Positions 33,543 to 41,948 of a stretch of DNA of 64,000 nucleotides are shown piece by piece. The DNA is from CAIKMD01 sp963702925. GTDB lineage: Bacteria; Pseudomonadota; Alphaproteobacteria; ATCC43930; CGMCC-115725. Location: assembly GCA_963702925.1 (NCBI GenBank), contig OY969771.1:3596001-3660000 (forward strand), written 5' to 3'. Each line of letters starts with the position of its first letter. Within the stretch, counting starts at the first letter, position 1. The position numbers were made by a program, and so were the translations under genes. Under the pieces are notes generated by a model that saw only the letters and a list, made by a program, of their open reading frames with translations, made no database searches and was not told the origin of the DNA.

Positions 33543-33906
33543 GCCGCTCTCCGCTTGCTGTTTCGCTCACTTGAAGCTCGACCTTCAGCAACAGCATTTC
33601 GTCGCCGGCGATGACATCGGTTTGCCAAGCGCCGCAATCGCCGCACAGTAGACGGTTTGGCGCGGCGGAGGTTTCGGCACCGCATTCGCGGCAACGGATT
33701 CGCAAGGCGGTATCCTCGATCGCGAGACGCGAGCCTTCCGCGACGGTGCCGGCGCAGGCCAAAGGGTAGGCATCGGCAAGCAATTTCGGCTCGACGCCCG
33801 AGAGTGGGCCGATGCCGACATGGACCTTGTTGACGCGCGCCTGCCTGCCGCGCGCGAGCGCTTCGACCTGCGCGATCAAGGCTTGGCAGATAGCCAATTC
33901 ATGCAT
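33535..33906 (-). CDS. hypA: Hydrogenase nickel incorporation protein HypA
   Basis: From ATG 33906 the 123-aa product starts MHELAICQALI, with the nickel-binding M-H-E motif, and has the zinc site C-R-E-C-G and C-G-D-C-G. It partners HypB in nickel insertion. Its start overlaps the hypC stop and its stop overlaps hypB, giving a continuous translational chain. Confidence 0.95.
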   Translation of the reverse strand: MHELAICQALIAQVEALARGRQARVNKVHVGIGPLSGVEPKLLADAYPLACAGTVAEGSRLAIEDTALRIRCRECGAETSAAPNRLLCGDCGAWQTDVIAGDEMLLLKVELQVSETASGERHV

Positions 33907-34141
33907 TGCTCGGCCCGCCTTCGGCCGCGAGTATTTCGTCATAGAGTTCCCAGGCGGAGCGAGCCTCGAGCGGGCTCATCTTTTGCAGCGCGTAGCCGAC
34001 ATGCACCATGACGAAATCGCCGGCGGCAAGGGGCTCATCCTGAAGCAGGAACAGGCTGACCTCGCGCTCGACGCCTTTGGCCCGGCAGCGCGCGAGATAG
34101 CCATCGATGGCGACGATCTCCATCGGAATTCCGAGGCACAT
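33899..34141 (-). CDS. hypC: Hydrogenase assembly chaperone HypC
   Basis: The 80-aa protein begins M-C-L-G-I-P, the HypC signature with the essential Cys2, and contains V-M-V-H-V-G-Y-A-L. It carries the iron group with HypD and chaperones the large subunit. It is the first gene of the hypCABDFE operon, divergent from the hydrogenase structural operon across a region with an FNR/FixK box. Confidence 0.95.
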   Translation of the reverse strand: MCLGIPMEIVAIDGYLARCRAKGVEREVSLFLLQDEPLAAGDFVMVHVGYALQKMSPLEARSAWELYDEILAAEGGPSNA

Positions 34142-34223
34142 GGTTGGCGCCGGTCCTTATCGAAAGCGATTGCCAATCATCGAGAATAGTTCTTATCATA
34201 ATTTGAGCGGGACGGACTCACAA

Positions 34224-34237
34224 TTGATCCATATCAA
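34224..34237. promoter_or_regulatory. FNR/FixK-like box between hyp and hydrogenase operons
   Basis: TTGATCCATATCAA fits the full TTGATnnnnATCAA consensus. It lies between divergent operons, about 80 bases from the protease gene and 90 bases from hypC, so it may serve both. Confidence 0.75.
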
Positions 34238-34309
34238 AGGTCCCGCAACGCGTGCCGGGAATAATTCCATAACCACATCGGCGTGTGCGCTTGTGAGGAG
34301 ACGTAGATC

Positions 34310-34795
34310 ATGTCCGTGCCAAGCCGCTCCAACATTGCCGTTTTGGGAATCGGCAATGTTTTGCTCGGCGATGACGGGATCGGCGTGCATGCGATGAGGG
34401 CCTTCGCCGAGCGCAGCGAGGATCTCGGCGAATTACACTTTCTTGACGGCGGCACCTTGAGCTTCATGCTGGCGCCGGCAATCGAAAGCTGCGATGGCTT
34501 GATCGTTCTCGATGCGGCCGAGTTGCTTGCATCCGCCGGCGATGTGCGCCTGTTCGAAGGCTCCGCCATGGATGTGTTTCTCGGCAGCAGCCGCAAACGC
34601 AGCGTTCACGAGGTCGGGCTGCTCGATCTCATGGCGATTGCCGCCCTGTCCGGGCGTTTGCCGGAACGGCGCGCGCTGATCGCGATCCAGCCCGCCGCGG
34701 TCGGTTGGAGCGACCAGCCGACCGAGTCCGTCGCGGCCGCCATCCCCGAGGTTTGCGCGCGGGCGCGCGAACTTGTCGAAAGGTGGCGGCAGTGA
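34310..34795 (+). CDS. hupD: [NiFe] hydrogenase maturation protease
   Basis: The 161-aa protein has G-I-G-N-V-L-L-G-D-D-G-I-G-V-H-A, the nickel-sensing Glu/Asp motif of HyaD/HupD endopeptidases, and a later D-x-A-E and S-V-H-E-V-G-L-L-D-L. It removes the C-terminal extension of the hydrogenase large subunit after nickel insertion. The large subunit encoded downstream keeps a 15-residue extension after its DPCxxCxxH site, as expected for this protease. It leads the operon. Confidence 0.93.
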   Translation: MSVPSRSNIAVLGIGNVLLGDDGIGVHAMRAFAERSEDLGELHFLDGGTLSFMLAPAIESCDGLIVLDAAELLASAGDVRLFEGSAMDVFLGSSRKRSVHEVGLLDLMAIAALSGRLPERRALIAIQPAAVGWSDQPTESVAAAIPEVCARARELVERWRQ

Positions 34796-35214
34796 CGCGC
34801 GAGTCCACGCTTCCCACTGAGCCGGCGCTGATGGCGTCACGAACCGGTAATGCGAAAGCGTTGCTCACCGAGATGCTTCGGATGCTGGAACGGCTTCTCG
34901 CCGGAGAAGAGGGCGGAAGCATCGATCTGCGGACAATTCCCCTGACAAAAGACGACCTCGATCACCTCCAGACCGTGCTCGGCACCGGCGCGGTCGATGC
35001 GCGAGTCGACGCGCTGGGCGAAAGCCGCGCCTTCGAGACGAGATTTGCCGGCATTTGGTGGGTGACGCATCGCAATGAAGCCGGCGAGACGGTCGCGGAA
35101 TTGATCGAGATTTGCGACGTGCCTGCCATTCTGCATGCGCCGATCGAAGACATAGCAGACGGCGCCGGGCGCCTGAGACAAGCGCTCGATGTACCGTCGG
35201 AGCAGGGGCCATGA
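34792..35214 (+). CDS. hupH: HupH/HyaF-like hydrogenase expression protein, short form
   Basis: The 140-aa product starts at a GTG overlapping the protease stop (GTGA). It has L-L-T-E-M-L-R-M-L-E-R-L-L, V-L-G-T-G-A-V-D-A-R-V and F-A-G-I-W-W-V-T-H-R-N-E-A-G-E-T-V-A-E-L-I-E-I, which match the C-terminal domain of HupH/HyaF. Typical HupH proteins are about twice as long. The N-terminal part is missing, and the gene begins cleanly, so this is a natural short version. HupH is thought to aid small-subunit maturation. Confidence 0.8.
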   Translation: MTRESTLPTEPALMASRTGNAKALLTEMLRMLERLLAGEEGGSIDLRTIPLTKDDLDHLQTVLGTGAVDARVDALGESRAFETRFAGIWWVTHRNEAGETVAELIEICDVPAILHAPIEDIADGAGRLRQALDVPSEQGP

Positions 35215-36278
35215 CCTCGACCGCTCATCCGCCAACTCTCGGCGACATGCTCGCGCAGCGTGGCGTCAGCCGGCGCGCCTTGCTCAAATTCTGCACCGCT
35301 CTGGCGTCGCTCATGGCGCTGCCGCCCGGCTCGGTGCCGGCTTTGGCCCAAGCGCTTGCCCAGGCGCGCCGGCCATCCGTGATCTGGCTATCCTTCCAGG
35401 AATGCACCGGCTGCACGGAATCGCTCACCCGCTCCAATGCGCCGACGCTCGAAGAGCTGATTTTCAACCTCGTCTCGCTCGACTACCACCACACGCTCCA
35501 GGCGGCGGCGGGGACGGCCGCGGAAGATGCGCGTTATGCCGCGATGAAGGAATCCGACGGCAAGTATCTGCTGCTCGTCGATGGCTCCATCCCGGCGAAG
35601 GATGGCGGCGTCTATTCCGTGTTCGGCGGCAAGAGCAATTACGATGTGCTGGTCGAAGCTGCAAAGGGCGCCGCTGCCGTGGTGGCGATCGGCACCTGCG
35701 CCGCCTTCGGCGGCATTCCCAAGGCGTTTCCCAATCCGACCGGCGCGATGTCGGTTTCGGACATCGTGAAGGACAAGCCGGTCATCAATATCTCGGGTTG
35801 TCCGCCGATTCCCGTCGTGCTTACGGGCGTGCTCGCGCAATATCTCGCCTTCGGCGGCATTCCCGAGCTCGACCGCTTCCACCGGCCCAAAGCGTTCTTC
35901 GGCGACACGATCCATGATCGTTGCTATCGCCGGCCGTTTTACGATCAAGGAAAATTCGCCAAGACCTTCGACGACGAAGGCGCGCGCAATGGCTGGTGCC
36001 TTTACGAGCTCGGCTGCAAAGGACCGACCACCTACAATGCCTGCGCGACGCTCAAATGGAACATGGGCGTCAGCTTTCCCATCCAATCGGGCCATGGCTG
36101 CCTCGGCTGCGCGGAACCTGATTTCTGGGACAAGGGCAGCTTCTATCGGCCGATTCCCGTGGGCACCTGGGGCGGCGTTGCCGCGATTGCCGCGGCAGGT
36201 GCCGCGGGCGTGGCGCTTGGCGCGGGCGCGGCCCTGGTCGCGCGCCACAAGCAGTCCAAGGCCGAGAAGGAGAGCTGA
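35211..36278 (+). CDS. hynS: Periplasmic [NiFe] hydrogenase small subunit (Isp-type, group 1e-like)
   Basis: The 355-aa precursor has a Tat signal with S-R-R-A-L-L-K-F (Arg21-Arg22). The iron-sulfur protein has the proximal cluster cysteines (E-C-T-G-C-T-E, I-G-T-C-A, S-G-C-P-P-I-P), a distal H-x-x-C-Y-R site and medial-cluster cysteines in G-C-L-G-C-A-E. It ends with a hydrophobic Ala/Gly helix and a charged tail, which would anchor it in the membrane from the periplasmic side. The gene order small subunit-isp1-isp2-large subunit matches HynS-Isp1-Isp2-HynL of purple sulfur bacteria. Confidence 0.93.
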   Translation: MTSTAHPPTLGDMLAQRGVSRRALLKFCTALASLMALPPGSVPALAQALAQARRPSVIWLSFQECTGCTESLTRSNAPTLEELIFNLVSLDYHHTLQAAAGTAAEDARYAAMKESDGKYLLLVDGSIPAKDGGVYSVFGGKSNYDVLVEAAKGAAAVVAIGTCAAFGGIPKAFPNPTGAMSVSDIVKDKPVINISGCPPIPVVLTGVLAQYLAFGGIPELDRFHRPKAFFGDTIHDRCYRRPFYDQGKFAKTFDDEGARNGWCLYELGCKGPTTYNACATLKWNMGVSFPIQSGHGCLGCAEPDFWDKGSFYRPIPVGTWGGVAAIAAAGAAGVALGAGAALVARHKQSKAEKES

Positions 36279-36279
36279 G

Positions 36280-36966
36280 ATGGATCTGCTGGAATTCGCG
36301 CGCGGTCCGGCTCTCACGACGGCGACCGTGATTTGCATCCTCGGCATTGCCTGGCGGCTGGTCGGGCTTCTGCTCCTGCGCTTTCGGCGCGATCTTTCCG
36401 AGCCGCGCAAGAAAGGCGCATGGAAGGGCTTGAAGCTGACGGCCACGCGTTCCTGGCCCAAGAAGGAATTCGCGGGCGCCACGGCTTTTATCGAGATTAT
36501 CGGCTACACCTTCCATCTCGGCCTTTTCGCGGTCGTCTTTCTTTATCTGCCGCATGTGCTGCTTTTGGTGGATCTGCTCAAGGCGTTTCTGCCGCTGCAA
36601 GTGGTCGAGCCGATCTTCCGCTTTTGGCCGACGCTGCCCGGCGGCGCGCTTTATTTCCTCACCTCGGTTTCCGTCGCGTGCCTTGTCGTGATTCTTCTTC
36701 ACCGCCTTATCAATCCGGTAAAGCGGCTGATCTCGAACTTCGACGATTACATGAGCTGGCTCATGACCATTACGCCGCTCGTTACCGGCATGGCGGCCTA
36801 TATGCATCTGGTCGAGCCCTATCCGCTTCTGCTCGCGATCCACATCCTGTCGGTCGAGGCGCTGATGATCTGGTTTCCCTTCGGCAAGCTCATGCACATG
36901 TTCACGATGTTCGCCTTGCGCGGTGCCACCGGCATCCTGTTCGAGCGGAAAGGGGCGGCGCTGTGA
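36280..36966 (+). CDS. isp1: Isp1-like cytochrome b membrane subunit
   Basis: The 228-aa integral membrane protein has about five hydrophobic helices and several histidines within or near them (G-Y-T-F-H-L-G, I-L-L-H-R-L, A-A-Y-M-H-L, L-A-I-H-I-L, L-M-H-M-F). It resembles the NarI/DsrM family of dihaem quinone-reactive b-type cytochromes. Located between the hydrogenase small subunit and an HdrD-like protein, it should pass electrons between the hydrogenase and the quinone pool. ATG 36280 is 2 bases after the small-subunit stop. Confidence 0.85.
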   Translation: MDLLEFARGPALTTATVICILGIAWRLVGLLLLRFRRDLSEPRKKGAWKGLKLTATRSWPKKEFAGATAFIEIIGYTFHLGLFAVVFLYLPHVLLLVDLLKAFLPLQVVEPIFRFWPTLPGGALYFLTSVSVACLVVILLHRLINPVKRLISNFDDYMSWLMTITPLVTGMAAYMHLVEPYPLLLAIHILSVEALMIWFPFGKLMHMFTMFALRGATGILFERKGAAL

Positions 36967-38270
36967 CCGCGTCGAACGCCGCGGCGACAACCGCACCGGC
37001 CTTCGACAAGGAAGGCGATGCCAGCGATGGCGTCCGCGTCCAGCGTGCGATGAATGCGTTCGTGAAGGATTTCGGAATTCTCGCCTCGGCCTATCTCGAC
37101 ACCTGCGTCCATTGCGGCATTTGCGCCGACGCTTGCCACTTCTACGAAGTCACGAAAGATCCGAAATACACGCCGATCCTGAAGGTCGAACCGTTCAAGC
37201 AGGCCTATAAGCGCGAATATGGGCCTTTCGCGCTGTTCTATAAAATCTTCAACCTCAAGCCCAAAGTGACCATCGGCGAGCTCGAGCGTTGGCAGGAGCT
37301 GCTTTACAACTCCTGTACCGAATGCGGACGTTGTTCGCTCGTCTGCCCGATGGGCATCGACATTGCCGCCTTGATCGCCGAGGCGCGTCACGGCATGGCG
37401 GCGGCCGGGCTCGTGCCGCGCGAGTTGTGGCAGCATGGTGGCGATGCGTCCGAACGCACGCCCGAGCGCTTCAAAGAGAGTCTGCTTGCTTTGGGACGCG
37501 AGCATGGCGTCGCGATGATGATCGACCAGGCGAGGGCGGATATCGTCTGCACGGTCTTTCCCGACGATCTCGCGCATTATCCGAAATCGGTTCTTGGCAC
37601 CGCCCGCATCATGAACCATCTTGGTGTTTCCTGGACCTTCCGTTCGGCGGATGCGGATGCGACGACGCTCGGTCTTTTCTCGGGCAAGGTCGAATGGCAG
37701 AGGGAAACCGCGCTGAAACTGATCGACGGCGCGATCGCGGCGCGGGCGAAGACGCTTATGCTGCCCGAATGCGGTCACGCTTACGGCGCGCTGCGTTGGG
37801 AAGGCGCGAATATTTACGGCAAGCGGCTGCCTTTCAAAGTACAGCACATCTCGGAATTTCTCGCCGAACAGGTGCAAACCGGGAAACTCAAGCTCAATCC
37901 TGTCGCCAAGACCGCGACCTTCCACGATCCTTGTCAGGTCTCGCGGCGGGGCGGCGCGATCGAAGCACCGCGGATCGTGCTGGCGGCTTTGGGCCTCGAC
38001 ATCAAGGAGACCTTTCCGACCAAAGGCACCAATTGGTGCTGCGGCGGCGGCGGCGGGGTGATCGCGATCAAGCGCGCAACGCCGCTCCGCCACAAGGTCT
38101 TCCGCCTCAAGATGGAACAGATCGTCGAGACTGGCGCGGAGCTGCCGGTGACCAGCTGTTCCGGCTGCCGCAAAGCCTTCGATGACGGGCAAGCTCATTA
38201 TCAGTGGAACAAAACGATGCTGAGTTTGGTCGAGCTGGTCGCCGATAATCTCGCCGAGGTTGCGCCATGA
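36963..38270 (+). CDS. isp2: Isp2-like HdrD/DsrK-type iron-sulfur protein
   Basis: The 435-aa protein starts at a GTG overlapping the isp1 stop. It has two 4Fe-4S motifs, C-V-H-C-G-I-C-A-D-A-C and C-T-E-C-G-R-C-S-L-V-C-P, then CCG-type domains with P-E-C-G-H-A-Y and N-W-C-C-G-G-G-G-G followed by S-C-S-G-C-R-K. These match heterodisulfide-reductase subunit D and DsrK. No signal peptide is present, so it acts on the cytoplasmic face with Isp1. It could let electrons from H2 reach a cytoplasmic acceptor or the quinone pool. Confidence 0.88.
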   Translation: MTASNAAATTAPAFDKEGDASDGVRVQRAMNAFVKDFGILASAYLDTCVHCGICADACHFYEVTKDPKYTPILKVEPFKQAYKREYGPFALFYKIFNLKPKVTIGELERWQELLYNSCTECGRCSLVCPMGIDIAALIAEARHGMAAAGLVPRELWQHGGDASERTPERFKESLLALGREHGVAMMIDQARADIVCTVFPDDLAHYPKSVLGTARIMNHLGVSWTFRSADADATTLGLFSGKVEWQRETALKLIDGAIAARAKTLMLPECGHAYGALRWEGANIYGKRLPFKVQHISEFLAEQVQTGKLKLNPVAKTATFHDPCQVSRRGGAIEAPRIVLAALGLDIKETFPTKGTNWCCGGGGGVIAIKRATPLRHKVFRLKMEQIVETGAELPVTSCSGCRKAFDDGQAHYQWNKTMLSLVELVADNLAEVAP

Positions 38271-40015
38271 GCGCGCAAACCGTCGTCGTCGACCCGGTGA
38301 CGCGCATCGAAGGGCATTTGCGCATCGAGGCGGAAACCGACGACACCGGCCGCATCACGCGCGCCTCCAGCGCCGGCACGATGGTGCGCGGCATCGAGAT
38401 CATTCTGCGCGGCCGCGACCCGCGCGATGCCTGGGCTTTCGCTCAACGCATTTGCGGCGTCTGCACCCTGGTGCACGGGATTGCCTCGGTGCGGGCGGTC
38501 GAGGACGCGCTCAGTTACGAGGTGCCGCCCAACGCGCAGATCATCCGCAATCTCATGATCGCGGCGCAATACGTGCACGATCACGTGATGCATTTCTATC
38601 ATCTCCACGCGCTCGATTGGGTCGACGTGGTTTCGGCCTTGAGCGCCGATCCGGCGAAGACCTCGACGCTCGCGCAAAGCCTTTCGAGCTACGCGAAATC
38701 CTCGCCGGGCTATTTCGCCGATGCGCAGGCGCGGTTGAAGAAATTCGTGGAATCGGGCCAGCTCGGGATCTTCGCCAACGGCTATTGGGGCCATCCCGCC
38801 TATAAGTTGCCGCCCGAAGCCAATCTTATGGCGGTGACGCATTATCTCGACGCGCTGGCCTGGCAGCGCGATGTGTCGCGGCTGCACGCCATTTTTGGCG
38901 GCAAGAATCCCCATCCGAATTTTCTCGTCGGCGGCGTGCCTTGCGCCATCAGCATCGACAGTCCGGGCAATGTGAGCGGGCAGGCGGCAACCTCGGTCAA
39001 CATCGTCGGTTTGCAGCAGGTCCAATCGATCATCCAGTCGATGCGCGATTTCGTCGATCAGGTTTACCTGCCGGACACGCTCGCGATCGCCTCTTTCTAC
39101 AAGGATTGGGCGCAGCAGGGCGAAGGCATCGGCAATTTCATGACCTATGGCGACTTCCCCGAGAAGGGAATGTCGGATCCGAGCTCCTATCTCATCCCGT
39201 CGGGGATCATTCTCAATCGCAATCTCAGCCGCGTTCAGCCGGTCGATCTTCGCAACGTCAATCAGGTGCAGGAATTCGTTTCGCATTCTTGGTACGACTA
39301 CGGCCCCGGCAAGGACATCGGTCTCCATCCCTGGCATGGCGAGACCAATCTCAACTACACGGGCCCGAAGCCGCCTTACGAGCACCTCGACGTCGACCAA
39401 TCCTATTCCTGGCTCAAATCGCCGCGCTGGCAGGGCCGCGCGGTCGAGGTCGGCCCGCTTGCCCGCGTCCTCATGCTTTACGCCAAAGGCCACGCGCAGA
39501 CGAAGAGTTTGGTCGACGGCGCCCTGAAGCAGCTCGATCTGCCGGTCGCGGCGCTCTATTCGACCCTCGGCCGCACGGCGGCGCGCGCAATCGAAACCAA
39601 AGTCATCGCCGATGCGATGAATGGGTGGTTCGGAAACTTGATGGCGAACATCAAATCCGGTGATCTCAAGACGTTCAACGAGGCCAAATGGGAGCCCCAA
39701 AGCTGGCCGGACGAAGCGCGCGGTGTCGGCTACATGGAAGCACCGCGCGGTGCGCTGGGTCATTGGATCGTCATCCGCGGCGGCAAGATCGCGAATTACC
39801 AAGCGGTCGTGCCGAGCACCTGGAATGCCGGTCCGCGCGACGCAAAGGGACAGGAAGGGCCCTACGAAGCGGCGCTCAAAGGGCATGTGCTGCAGAACCC
39901 GGCGCAGCCGATCGAAATTCTGCGCACGATCCATAGCTTCGATCCCTGCATTGCCTGCGCGGTTCATGTCGTCGACCCTGCCGGCGAAGAGTTGATCCGG
40001 GTGAAAATCCGATAG
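38267..40015 (+). CDS. hynL: Periplasmic [NiFe] hydrogenase large subunit
   Basis: The 582-aa protein holds both nickel-binding motifs: R-I-C-G-V-C-T-L-V-H near residue 65 and D-P-C-I-A-C-A-V-H near the C-terminus, followed by a 15-residue extension that the HupD-like protease should remove. The start D-P-V-T-R-I-E-G-H-L is typical. It has no signal of its own and would be exported with the Tat-bearing small subunit. ATG 38267 overlaps the isp2 stop. Confidence 0.95.
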   Translation: MSAQTVVVDPVTRIEGHLRIEAETDDTGRITRASSAGTMVRGIEIILRGRDPRDAWAFAQRICGVCTLVHGIASVRAVEDALSYEVPPNAQIIRNLMIAAQYVHDHVMHFYHLHALDWVDVVSALSADPAKTSTLAQSLSSYAKSSPGYFADAQARLKKFVESGQLGIFANGYWGHPAYKLPPEANLMAVTHYLDALAWQRDVSRLHAIFGGKNPHPNFLVGGVPCAISIDSPGNVSGQAATSVNIVGLQQVQSIIQSMRDFVDQVYLPDTLAIASFYKDWAQQGEGIGNFMTYGDFPEKGMSDPSSYLIPSGIILNRNLSRVQPVDLRNVNQVQEFVSHSWYDYGPGKDIGLHPWHGETNLNYTGPKPPYEHLDVDQSYSWLKSPRWQGRAVEVGPLARVLMLYAKGHAQTKSLVDGALKQLDLPVAALYSTLGRTAARAIETKVIADAMNGWFGNLMANIKSGDLKTFNEAKWEPQSWPDEARGVGYMEAPRGALGHWIVIRGGKIANYQAVVPSTWNAGPRDAKGQEGPYEAALKGHVLQNPAQPIEILRTIHSFDPCIACAVHVVDPAGEELIRVKIR

Positions 40016-40018
40016 CGA

Positions 40019-40624
40019 GTGAGCGAGATGCCCGATTATCTGAGGGAAGGTTTTCTGCTGCGCTGCTGGCATTTTTTGTGGCGCCCGAGCGCGCGCTGGC
40101 CTTGGCTGGTGTTCGTCCTGGTCGGGCTGGCGATCGGTATTGCCGGCAGCGGCGTCACCGCCGGGGCGCTGTGGTTTACCAGCACGAATACCTTTTGCAT
40201 GAGCTGCCACGAGCAGAACGCGGTGCCGGAATGGAAGAGGTCGGTGCATTTCGTGAACGCGGCGGGTTTCACGGCGGGCTGCGCCGATTGCCACGAGCCG
40301 CATAACTTCATCGGCATGGTTTTGCGCAAGACCGCCGCGGTCGACGAGGTCTGGAACCAGTTTCTCGGTACGATCTCAACTCCGGAGAAATTCGAGGCGC
40401 ATCGCTGGGAGTTGGCGCAAAAAGAGTGGACGCACCTGCATGCCGACAATTCAGCGGAATGCCGCGACTGCCATCAATTGAGTCAGATGAACGATCCCGG
40501 GAAAGCCTTTCTCAGCCCGATGCATCGCACGGCACTTGCCAACGGCCAAACTTGCATTGATTGTCATAAGGGCGTGGCACATAAAGCGCCGACCCCGCCG
40601 ACCGCCGGCGGCAACAAAGGCTGA
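40019..40624 (+). CDS. NapC/NirT-type membrane-anchored tetrahaem cytochrome c
   Basis: A 201-aa protein (GTG 40019; ATG 40028 is also possible) with one N-terminal membrane helix and four haem-binding sites: C-M-S-C-H, C-A-D-C-H, C-R-D-C-H and C-I-D-C-H. This is the quinol dehydrogenase family of NapC, NrfH and CymA, which passes electrons from quinol to periplasmic reductases. It follows the hydrogenase large subunit after 3 bases, so electrons from H2 could be routed through quinone to this protein. No NapA or NrfA is in the window; the flavoprotein at 41.9 kb is the likely partner. Confidence 0.92.
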   Translation: MSEMPDYLREGFLLRCWHFLWRPSARWPWLVFVLVGLAIGIAGSGVTAGALWFTSTNTFCMSCHEQNAVPEWKRSVHFVNAAGFTAGCADCHEPHNFIGMVLRKTAAVDEVWNQFLGTISTPEKFEAHRWELAQKEWTHLHADNSAECRDCHQLSQMNDPGKAFLSPMHRTALANGQTCIDCHKGVAHKAPTPPTAGGNKG

Positions 40625-40637
40625 AGGAGGTTTCCCG

Positions 40638-40745
40638 ATGAAATTGTTGCGGTTGGTTCTGTTCCCGGGCCTTGCGCCGGTCTTTGGCGCCGTACCCTAT
40701 GCCGAACGGCGGCAACGCATCGCCGACATGCCCGCGACCTCCTGA
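40638..40745 (+). CDS. Small 35-aa hypothetical peptide
   Basis: A strong AGGAGG ribosome site lies 8 bases before ATG 40638. The frame reads MKLLRLVLFPGLAPVFGAVP, then YAERRQRIADMPATS to TGA 40743. It has a hydrophobic N-terminal half and a charged C-terminal half. It fills the gap between the tetrahaem cytochrome and the UbiA-like gene exactly. I know no family. It could be a small membrane peptide of the complex, or a leader that couples translation. Confidence 0.5.
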   Translation: MKLLRLVLFPGLAPVFGAVPYAERRQRIADMPATS

Positions 40746-40766
40746 AATCCCGCCAACCTCGCGCCC

Positions 40767-41717
40767 ATGGCCCAAACGGTTTCCCTGTCACGGCGAGAGC
40801 TGTGGATCAACCTTCTGCTTTATCCGACGCATACCTTGCCGACGGCGGCGGCGCCGGCGCTGGTCGGGCTCGGGCTCGCCATCCATGATCGCGTCTTTCT
40901 CTTTCTTCCGGCCTTCGTCGGCTTTATCGCGAGCTGGCTGCTTCATGTCGGCGGCGTATTCATCGACAATTACGAGCTTCTCGTCCGTCATCCCGAAAAC
41001 CGCGAACATCCCGAGCTGATCGAGGCGATCCAAAAAGGTACGCTGTCTCTGGGCGTCCTGCGCGGCGCGATCGTGTTCTGCTATCTCGCGGCGATCCTCA
41101 CCGGGCCCTACCTCTTGCATGTCGCCGGTTTTACCGTCGTTATATTCGGCGTTTTGGGCGTGCTGGCGAGTTGGGCTTATGCTGCCGGGCCTCTCGCCTA
41201 TGCCAGGCACGGTCTCGCCGATCCGATATTCTTCGTGATGTTCGGCGTCGTCGCCGTCGCCGGTACCTATTACGTGCAAGCTGCGCCCTTTCACGTCGCC
41301 GCCTCGAGTTGGTATTTCGTGGCCGCGGCCTTGCCCCTCAAAGCGCTCATTCTCGGTTTGCCGGTAGGCGCGCTGGTCGTGAACGTCCTTTTGATCGATG
41401 ATATGCGCGACCGGATACCCGATCGCGGCAAGGGTTGGCGCACGGGTGCCGTGCGTTTCGGCCTAAGATGGAACCGGACGGAAATCGTTTTGCTTACGGT
41501 TTTCGCTTATCTCATCCCCGTCTGGTTTTGGCTTGGCATGGGGTTCGGTCCATGGATTCTTTTGCCGATCCTCACTTTGCCGCGCGCCGTGACGGTTGCG
41601 CGTACGATTTGTACGACCGAGCGCTTCGAAGATTTGTTTCCGATGACGCCCAAAGCATCGTTTCTGTCGCTTTATTACGGCGCTCTCCTGGGAATTGGTG
41701 CTGCTCTTTCGAATTGA
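40767..41717 (+). CDS. UbiA-family prenyltransferase, MenA-like
   Basis: The 316-aa polytopic protein has about eight hydrophobic helices. A G-x-x-x-H-x-x-G-x-F-I-D-N-Y-E segment stands where MenA/UbiA proteins have the first Asp-rich motif, and a second motif V-L-L-I-D-D-M-R-D-R-I-P-D-R-G-K-G fits the MenA-type N-N-x-R-D-x-x-x-D-x-x-x-G-K. The first motif is degenerate, so catalysis is not assured. The family attaches polyprenyl chains to aromatic acceptors to make quinones. Placement at the end of a hydrogenase/NapC operon suggests a role in supplying a low-potential quinone. Confidence 0.75.
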   Translation: MAQTVSLSRRELWINLLLYPTHTLPTAAAPALVGLGLAIHDRVFLFLPAFVGFIASWLLHVGGVFIDNYELLVRHPENREHPELIEAIQKGTLSLGVLRGAIVFCYLAAILTGPYLLHVAGFTVVIFGVLGVLASWAYAAGPLAYARHGLADPIFFVMFGVVAVAGTYYVQAAPFHVAASSWYFVAAALPLKALILGLPVGALVVNVLLIDDMRDRIPDRGKGWRTGAVRFGLRWNRTEIVLLTVFAYLIPVWFWLGMGFGPWILLPILTLPRAVTVARTICTTERFEDLFPMTPKASFLSLYYGALLGIGAALSN

Positions 41718-41790
41718 CGCGACGGCGATCGGCATGCGGGCGGTTCCTCTTTAGCGATTGTTACAGCGATCTGCGACGCGCACGCGCGGA

Positions 41791-41804
41791 TTGATCCAAA
41801 TCAA
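41791..41804. promoter_or_regulatory. FNR/FixK-like box upstream of the flavoprotein reductase
   Basis: TTGATCCAAATCAA matches TTGATnnnnATCAA. It lies 145 bases upstream of the flavoprotein ATG, leaving a leader of about 110 bases if transcription starts 41 bases from the box centre. Confidence 0.75.
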
Positions 41805-41948
41805 AGCCGCCATCGTTTCGAAGCGAATAATAGGCTCGAAGCAAAGCCGTTAGCCTTTGTGTCGCGCCTGCCGCGAAAGCATGTTTACCGGTTTCGCCGC
41901 GGCATTCGCCTGGTGCTAACGGCATAGCGCATCCCCGGGAGAAGAAGC

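Noticed and set aside
38201..40303. A 700-codon open frame on the minus strand
   Set aside because: It is antisense to the hydrogenase large subunit, whose nickel motifs are unambiguous.
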